Shown here: positions 59,943-64,000 of the stretch, piece after piece | Layout: each line of letters opens with the position of its first letter | How positions within the stretch are numbered: the first letter of the stretch is position 1 | NCBI GenBank assembly: GCA_032622095.1 | Contig: CP136067.1 | Coordinates: 120,875,030 to 120,939,029 of the forward strand | Origin: Siphonodentalium dalli | Taxonomy: Eukaryota > Mollusca > Scaphopoda > Gadilida > Siphonodentaliidae | Reading direction: 5' to 3' | DNA length: 64,000 nt | The notes under the pieces: model-generated | Seen by the model: only the letters and a program-made list of their open reading frames with translations | Told to the model about the DNA's origin: nothing | Databases searched by the model: none | Made by a program: the position numbers and the translations under genes

Positions 59943-60430
59943 TAAAGGTACTCAATCCGATAAAACTCCTCTCAATTACTAGTGCAATGGCTTCGGGGTC
60001 AAAAATATTTGATTCGAGTCGAGGAAGCCACCCATCAAAGCTCATATTTTTTAGATATCGATTTTAGAAATGTATTATTTGTCATTATCGGGAATACTTT
60101 CTGGCCCAGAACACAGTCAAAATTGCGTTATTATTACCACTTGATTTTAGAGTTATCCATCCTTGTCTGTTTGAATAGTGTTTTGGTGTACACATCTCGC
60201 GCATATTGCGAAGTTGAAGGCAATTATTAGTACTCATCTCAAGAAATTAACAAATTTCAAAAATCAATATCTAATAACTCCGAGCTTTGTTTGATGGGTT
60301 CCTCGACTCGAATCAAATATTGTTTACCCATAAAGCCAAAGAAATAGTAATATAGGACCCTCTGATCGGATTGTTGTTGTTGGAATCTGTTGAGATGGGG
60401 ACCGTCTGATCGGATTGAGTAACTTTAATA
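59943..60430. mobile_element. TTAA-flanked MITE with ~150-bp inverted repeats (copy 2), nested
   Basis: TTAAAGGTACTCAATCCGAT at the left is mirrored by ATCGGATTGAGTAACTTTAA at the right. The inverted arms include TTTGATTCGAGTCGAGGAA and TAGATATCGATTTTAGAA-like strings. Same family as 4946-5410 and inserted inside the 3.1-kb CACTG element. Confidence 0.8.
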
Positions 60431-61949
60431 TACCACTTCTTTTGACTGGTACTGTACTACTGTATATATCAACAACAGCTATTTGTGATTGGTCCCTTCA
60501 AGACAACAGCAGATCCAATAAACATGTAACTGTGCACAATGACTTGGCGACAATGTTCTCATGTAGTCGCACATTTTCCATGAAATATCAGTGAATCAGC
60601 AGAAGATAGTTTGATAAGAACATCCAACCAATAATAGTGTACTCCTGGCAAATTGTCGTGATACTGGTAACTTGACGATAACATGGCGAATAATGACAAT
60701 GTCTCATATCCACACGTTTCAATGAACAATGATGAACACGGGGTGAATTGGTCGGGGTCATTGTAAAGTTGGAATTGTAGATATGTGATTATCCATCACT
60801 ACACGGCATCAGTTTCATTGTTTTTTGTCTTTTTGTTGACATTGGTGTGCACAGTACAGTACTAGTACATGTAGTATATCCTCTCTTGTAGTTGTACATG
60901 CATGTCAATGTGCTGTGAAATAATTAGATTCTGAACGTTCAACAAGTGCTGTCAACTGCATTTTCAACATTCTAATATTAATAGCTGCTCATTGAGTCGT
61001 TGTTATTATTGTCACTATTGCTTGACATCAAAGCTTGTGTTCATTTGAATGAAGTCAGACCATTGATTCGATTAGATGGATCATATCATGATTCATCGAT
61101 TAATTGGCATGCATCTCTGCTCTCGATGAATTTAGTGGAAATTGTCATTAATGTCAATGATTAATATAAAGCCTTTTTTTTCGCAGAATTTAAACTTGTC
61201 CGGTTATCAGAGGAACCGAAATCAGACCGTCTTTAATAACTGTCCGCAATCTAACAGGTAACAGTCTCGATCACCAATCCAAGCCCGAATGAACATCAAG
61301 TTCAACTTGGGGTACTCGTCCACAATTGACAATGTCATTGTCAATGCCATTGCGAAAAACGTTCACCACACTGTATGCACTGTACTGTGTACATGTAACC
61401 TTGAAGGAGTCATCAGGCACAAATCTAATTTTGGCAGCAAATACTTCAGGCGCCGTTCTTTCACATGTAGAATAAAGATTCAAACCATTATTGACAAATT
61501 GTCCACTTGTTGAAAGCAGCTAAATAATTAGTTCAACAATACACACTGACACTGATACACGATGAACGGTTTCGCAGATTATTTTCATAACTTCTCTTTT
61601 ATCCTGGTTTTATCCGCTCTCCAAATACGCCATGGTTGTTATTTATGTAATATGTCGTCTCTTTTAGTTCGTTCGACGCCAATATCACGTCTAAATCACT
61701 CTGATTTTTGTGATTTTATGGAAATAAAAATGTCTGCCACAAAATGGTGAGACAATAATTTGAGTTAAAATTACGTACTCGTCCATATACGTACCAACCC
61801 GATTAACACAGAATGAATGCGATATTATATACATATTAAATGTCAGCAGATTAAGATACAGTTATACTGTATCGAGTCATTGTCGTATATAATATGTCGC
61901 CGATAAGTATACAATTGAGTTTTGACGGCATGACTGAATCATGAAAATA
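60431..61949. other. Interior of the CACTG element; no gene recognised
   Basis: Open frames up to about 74 codons on both strands, none with a recognisable motif. No DDE/D-type transposase segment was found by eye. Confidence 0.6.
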
Positions 61950-62068
61950 TTAACCTTAGTAACTAAGATGTGACTAAGGTCAAACTTAGTTACTTTTGGC
62001 TAAGTTAGTCAAAAATAACTAAGTTACGGGTTGACTAAGGCTATGACTAAGGTTTTTTTTTCAGTGCA

Positions 62069-62357
62069 CATTAAATGGCGTAATATATGAATTTCCGGGG
62101 TCCCGACTCTATTTCGTGACCCGTCCTGATCCAATTTCTTGAAATCTGAATTGCTTGTAGCGGAAATCCTGTTTGCTATGGTTTACTATGACTGCGTTAT
62201 CAAAATCACGACGAGTTATGCCGTGATATTTACTCGTCGCCACTTTAAATGGCGTAATATGTGAATTTTCCGGGTCACGACTCTAGTTCGTGAACCGGCC
62301 AGGCCACATTTCTCAAAACTGCACGTGATGGGAATACTGTTTGGAATGTGACCATGC
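62069..62357 (-). repeat. Outermost satellite monomers of the inverted arm
   Basis: Continues the edge monomer split by the CACTG element, and pairs with 42985-43285 with only a few mismatches. Includes the private variant TTTGCTATGGTTTACTATGA (mirror of 43160-43180). Confidence 0.9.
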
Positions 62358-62622
62358 AGATAAAGGTGTTACTATACAGTAACCAGATACTTTCGAACAA
62401 GTTGGGAGAGACTAGCAACAATCAAACTTTAACATTATACACTTTAATACCATATATAATTGTTCAATGCCATGTTCATTTTTTTCTTTCACTTGATTGT
62501 CTGGTGATCGGGAGAGAAGTAGCATATAAGTGGCCCGCACTTGTTCTTCAATCCCGTTGCCAAATGTATGTATTTATATGCATATATGGCGAATAAATAT
62601 GTTTAAACCAGATAAAGGTGTT
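62358..62622 (+). mobile_element. 239-bp insertion with 13-bp target duplication, SINE-like
   Basis: AGATAAAGGTGTT at 62358-62370 is repeated at 62610-62622. The mirrored left arm has a single uninterrupted copy (GCAGATAAAAGTGTTCCGTC on its reverse strand, near 42975), so 62371-62609 is an insertion. A 13-bp duplication suits LINE-driven integration. A GTTCTTCAATCCCG string (about 62548) resembles a pol III B box, but no A box is convincing and there is no poly(A) tail. Confidence 0.7.
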
Positions 62623-62879
62623 CCGTCCTCTTATACCTATACATACTAAATTTCAAATGGATATCCCCATTACTCCACGGAATGCGTGTTCAATGTAAAG
62701 TGTTTGAAGGTCAAGATCACGCAGCACGAACTTGTCTGTAGCGTATAAATATTCCCCGGGTCAAAATAGTTCCACATACGAAGATTCAGCCTAATCGGTC
62801 AAACGGTTCTCGAGTTCTGAATTAGTATATAAAAACCGCAAGTTTGTACGCCTGTACGCCTGATCGCGTCGCGATTCAC

Positions 62880-62899
62880 CTCGTGAAAAATCCTACCTC

Positions 62900-62952
<53 letters not shown>
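62880..62952. repeat. (TA)n microsatellite
   Basis: A TA run with one TTTATA interruption separates the flank of the giant foldback from copy C of the smaller foldback family. Confidence 0.95.
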
Positions 62953-62954
<2 letters not shown>

Positions 62955-64000
62955 GTATATATGTACCACTGTCGTTTCTGACGTTGCTTATCTCATAAAC
63001 TATTATGTGTTATCTCTTTCAGATATCCTTTGTAAATATGTTATACATGTATGTAATATTTTGTGTATGTTAATCTTCGATATCGGAGGATAATTAAAGA
63101 ATATATATACCCTCGAATGATCCCGGCCGTTGCTAACAAATATGCATGCGGAGTATTGTAGTTGTAGTGCGACTATATTATATACTTGATACATGAAGTC
63201 CGGGAGCTAATATGGGTATCCTTGCACCCCCCTGGGACTTAACTTCACCCCACTCATTTTGTTCCTTATTATGTCCTTCAACTTTTAAGCAATGTTAACA
63301 AGAAAAAAAAGTGGCCTTTTAGACTCCAGACAAGATGGCGTCCATCATGGCCGCCGTTTTTCAGACCAGACCCTAAGTCAGTTTTATGCAAATTATAGCG
63401 GAAAATCTAGTAAAATGTGTACAATTGTATATATTATCGTGAAGCTAAGACATAATGACACTTTTTTGGCCCAAAATCGAAACTCACCATCCAAGATGGC
63501 CGCCAAAATGGCCGCCGGAAGTTTGAAAATATGACATTTTTTCACAAATATCTTGTCGATCAATTCATGCTGTTTGGAACTGGTTGAGTAATATGACTTA
63601 ATTTGTGTTTTGTATATTAACTGATCATTGGAGCAATTAAATATGCAATTAATGGGGTCCTAGCCCCTTCCAATCCCTCAAAAATTCGATTTTACAGAAC
63701 GCGGTACAAAATTTTACAAACAATCACAATTGGGATTCTAGTCATATTTCAACAAGAAATGAAAAGAACATTGTAATGTAAGTGAGGCATATCATTACCT
63801 ATGAATATTCCAACTCTCTGGAATCAAAATCTTACCTTGGCTCAAAATGGCTGCGAAAATGGCCTCCAAAATATGGAAAATGGTAAATATTGCTCCAGGG
63901 TGTCCTGCAATCGCTTACAAGTTGTGGCTGATGTATACAATTGGCTAATCTGTATTCTATACATTGCATACTAACATGTCTGATGCACCATGGATCATTT
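62953..64000 (+). mobile_element. Foldback family copy C, left part (continues past the window)
   Basis: Collinear with 29031-30078 with about five substitutions (for example TATGGGTATCC for AGGGGTACCC). Starts right after a TA run, as copy B does, while the sequence before the TA run differs. The small open frame at 63292-63534 is simply shared repeat sequence. Confidence 0.9.

Larger units (their letters stand above)
58928..62066. mobile_element. 3139-bp non-autonomous CACTG...CAGTG DNA element (CMC/EnSpm-like)
   Basis: Ends are CACTGAAAAAAAAAACTTAG and, inverted, CTAAGGTTTTTTTTTCAGTG. A CA dinucleotide at 58926-58927 is repeated at 62067-62068, and removing the element restores the monomer string GTCGCCACATTAAATGG. 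That fits a 2-bp target duplication. Both subterminal regions (58940-59190, 61950-62060) are dense in CTTAGTCA / TGACTAAG, often as short palindromes. CACTG-type tips and 2-3 bp duplications suggest the CACTA/Mirage/Chapaev group (inference). The interior has no transposase motif and holds a nested MITE. Confidence 0.8.
42800..62798. mobile_element. ~20-kb giant foldback: inverted satellite arms with unique terminal inverted repeats
   Basis: The left end (42800-43330) and right end (62798 inward) are near-identical inverted sequences. They cover CCGATTAGGCTGAATC..ATTTGAAATTTAGTATGTAT..GTATTCCCATCACGTGCAGT and three edge monomers with private variants (GTATTACTGGTCGTG..CCATTTCAAAACGGATT). Between them are direct then inverted ~174-bp monomers meeting at 51104/51105. 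With the two insertions on the right removed, both arms measure about 8.30 kb. No coding frame spans monomers. Because the bounds are precise and mirrored, I interpret it as a foldback-type element rather than a simple satellite block. Confidence 0.8.

Noticed and set aside
59478-60045. Minus-strand frames within the CACTG element as a transposase
   Set aside because: Short, overlapping in different frames, spanning an inverted repeat, and lacking acidic-triad or zinc-finger motifs.
61271-61513. Overlapping ~70-codon frames on both strands as small genes
   Set aside because: Mutually antisense, no motif, inside a mobile element.

Overview
This is a eukaryotic, AT-rich, repeat-dominated window. 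Most likely it comes from a marine mollusc, probably a bivalve. That is an inference from three things: dispersed repeats of the kind familiar from molluscan genomes (the CGTCCGTCC / GACGGATGG repeats with a TTTGTTGCGGGGTATAATA tail, and TGACCTTGACC motifs), APE-type non-LTR retrotransposons, and abundant MITEs and foldbacks. There is no operon structure and no bacterial-style gene spacing. Only one host protein-coding gene is convincing: a single-coding-exon FkbM-family methyltransferase on the minus strand (3854-4873).

Layout. 1-3.5 kb holds a partial copy of a minisatellite-armed foldback family, a 222-bp MITE with a hammerhead-ribozyme-like core, and a pogo/Tigger-like terminus. 3.5-5.4 kb is the FkbM gene and a TTAA-flanked MITE. 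5.6-8.6 kb is an element with inverted ends around a frameshifted, unrecognised coding remnant. 10.1-12.6 kb has a TTAA MITE and a 1.8-kb element with perfect 48-bp inverted ends. 13-19 kb is mollusc-type dispersed repeats and a diverged ~590-bp tandem triplication. 19.2-22.5 kb has a short reverse transcriptase fossil and the first copy of a 2.8-kb segmental duplication. 22.5-27.7 kb is a nearly complete non-LTR retrotransposon on the minus strand (ORF1 plus ORF2), inserted in a minisatellite. 29.0-34.0 kb is a 4.7-kb foldback element. 34.0-36.7 kb is a second, more decayed non-LTR element. 36.9-41.5 kb holds a truncated FkbM copy fused to the second copy of the 2.8-kb duplication.

42.8-62.8 kb is the outstanding structure: a ~20-kb inverted repeat. 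Its arms are tandem ~174-bp satellite monomers, about 46 in direct orientation (to 51104) and about the same number inverted (from 51105). They meet without a spacer and are bounded by near-identical unique ends. The right arm carries two younger insertions, a 3139-bp CACTG...CAGTG DNA element and a 239-bp insertion with a 13-bp target duplication. The left arm preserves the empty sites. Without the insertions the arms are each about 8.3 kb.

The window reads as a history of mobile DNA rather than a set of co-operating genes. Positions come from reading the sequence by eye, so repeat boundaries are good to a few bases where a motif is quoted and to tens of bases otherwise. Identities and unit counts are estimates.
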